Shown piece after piece: positions 63,729 to 64,000 of a stretch of 64,000 bases of DNA. Source of the stretch: Alphaproteobacteria bacterium. Its GTDB lineage: Bacteria; Pseudomonadota; Alphaproteobacteria; Micropepsales; Micropepsaceae. A program made the position numbers and the translations under genes. Location: assembly GCA_016792565.1 (NCBI GenBank), contig JAEUMK010000058.1:1-64000 (forward strand), read 5' to 3'. Numbering within the stretch: the stretch's first letter is position 1; every line of letters starts with the position of its first letter. Below the pieces are notes generated by a model, which saw only the letters and a list, made by a program, of their open reading frames with translations, was not told the DNA's origin and searched no databases.

Positions 63729-64000
63729 GCAAGCCGCGCATCACGCGCAGCCGCGCCCGGCTCGCCGCGGCGCAGGCGCTCTACCAGATGGAGTTCGGCG
63801 GCGAAGACGCCGGCGACGTGGTCTCGGAGTTCCGCTCGCACCGGCTCGGCTTCGAACAGGATGCGGCCCAGGGCGAGACGCTCGCCGACGCCGACGAGAA
63901 GCTTTTCGCCGACATCGTCAACGGCGTGGTGGCGCGCCAGGTGGAGATCGACCGCGCGCTGGCCGGCGCATTGTCGGCGGGCTGGCCGCTGGAGCGCATC
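63725..64000 (+). CDS. nusB: Transcription antitermination protein NusB (truncated by window)
   Basis: NusB binds boxA RNA with S10 in rRNA antitermination. The visible 92 residues begin [24 protein letters not shown] and continue with [26 protein letters not shown], the helical NusB layout. The gene runs off the right edge. ATG overlaps the ribH stop; ribH-nusB is a usual pair. Confidence 0.95.
   Translation, partial: MSKPRITRSRARLAAAQALYQMEFGGEDAGDVVSEFRSHRLGFEQDAAQGETLADADEKLFADIVNGVVARQVEIDRALAGALSAGWPLERI

Noticed and set aside
1-64000. tRNA, rRNA, CRISPR array, IS element or prophage
   Set aside because: No direct-repeat array, transposase, integrase, phage gene or cloverleaf was seen in the few intergenic gaps.

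Overview
The window looks like a chromosomal stretch from a high-G+C alphaproteobacterium (by eye about two-thirds G+C or more). Markers are a C4-pathway ALA synthase (hemA), a MucR/Ros regulator, a bacterial Bpt aminoacyl-protein transferase, a GatCAB amidotransferase, a single long RelA/SpoT homologue, an LdtR-like MarR regulator, and the glyA-nrdR-ribD-ribE-ribBX-ribH-nusB gene order. A Rhodospirillales- or Kiloniellales-like host is a reasonable guess; there is no rRNA here to settle it. Genes are tightly packed, many pairs share ATGA, GTGA or TGATG stop/start overlaps, and I see no tRNA, rRNA, IS element, prophage, CRISPR array or origin.

Layout. 1-3.1 kb: truncated membrane protein, a cluster of three hairpins, topA with a Lys/Ala tail. 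3.2-3.5 kb: a small orphan gene with its own promoter. 3.5-11.6 kb (minus): MFS-ruvX-MFS-AEC transporter-pyrB-pyrX-plsY-dprA. 11.7-14.95 kb: gatCAB. 15-18.6 kb: the most unusual part, with a histone-H1-like Lys/Ala peptide, a glutathione transferase carrying a similar Lys/Ala N-terminal arm, a second glutathione transferase, a secreted protein made of two copies of an unrecognised Cys-containing domain, and a one-repeat Sel1 protein, with several hairpins between them. 18.6-24.5 kb: enoyl-CoA hydratase family, hydrolase, lytic transglycosylase, dapA, smpB, sulfite-oxidase-like protein. 24.5-27.3 kb: alkylsulfatase-like gene divergent from a Crp/Fnr regulator with a perfect palindrome in front of it. 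27.5-32.7 kb: membrane GGDEF/EAL protein, cold-shock gene with long leader and strong terminator, YqeY-like protein, type-5 uracil-DNA glycosylase, NYN nuclease, folK.

32.7-41.2 kb is a housekeeping run: rpoZ, rsh, pyrE, pdxJ, acpS, two tandem lepB, rnc, era, recO. 41.3-48 kb: oxidoreductase, parC, hydrolase, a small anchored protein, bpt, a motB without motA. 48.1-54.2 kb contains three valine-degradation functions (3-hydroxyisobutyrate dehydrogenase-like, isobutyryl-CoA dehydrogenase-like, 3-hydroxyisobutyryl-CoA hydrolase) plus flavin reductase, TetR regulator, mscL and hemB. 54.3-58.4 kb: MarR regulator, DUF1295 enzyme, glycerophosphodiesterase, hemA, small conserved protein, mucR. 58.6-64 kb: glyA, nrdR, riboflavin operon, start of nusB.

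Most of the window is conserved core genome. The points that stand out are the Lys/Ala-arm glutathione transferase beside an H1-like gene, the duplicated secreted domain, the palindromic operator before the Crp/Fnr gene, two enzymes whose catalytic residues have been lost (PyrX and the RibX domain), a probable CTG start on the uracil-DNA glycosylase, three transporter genes inserted in the ruvX-pyrB block, and a mucR terminator lying inside the convergent coding sequence. I do not see a clearly novel multi-gene defence or mobile system.
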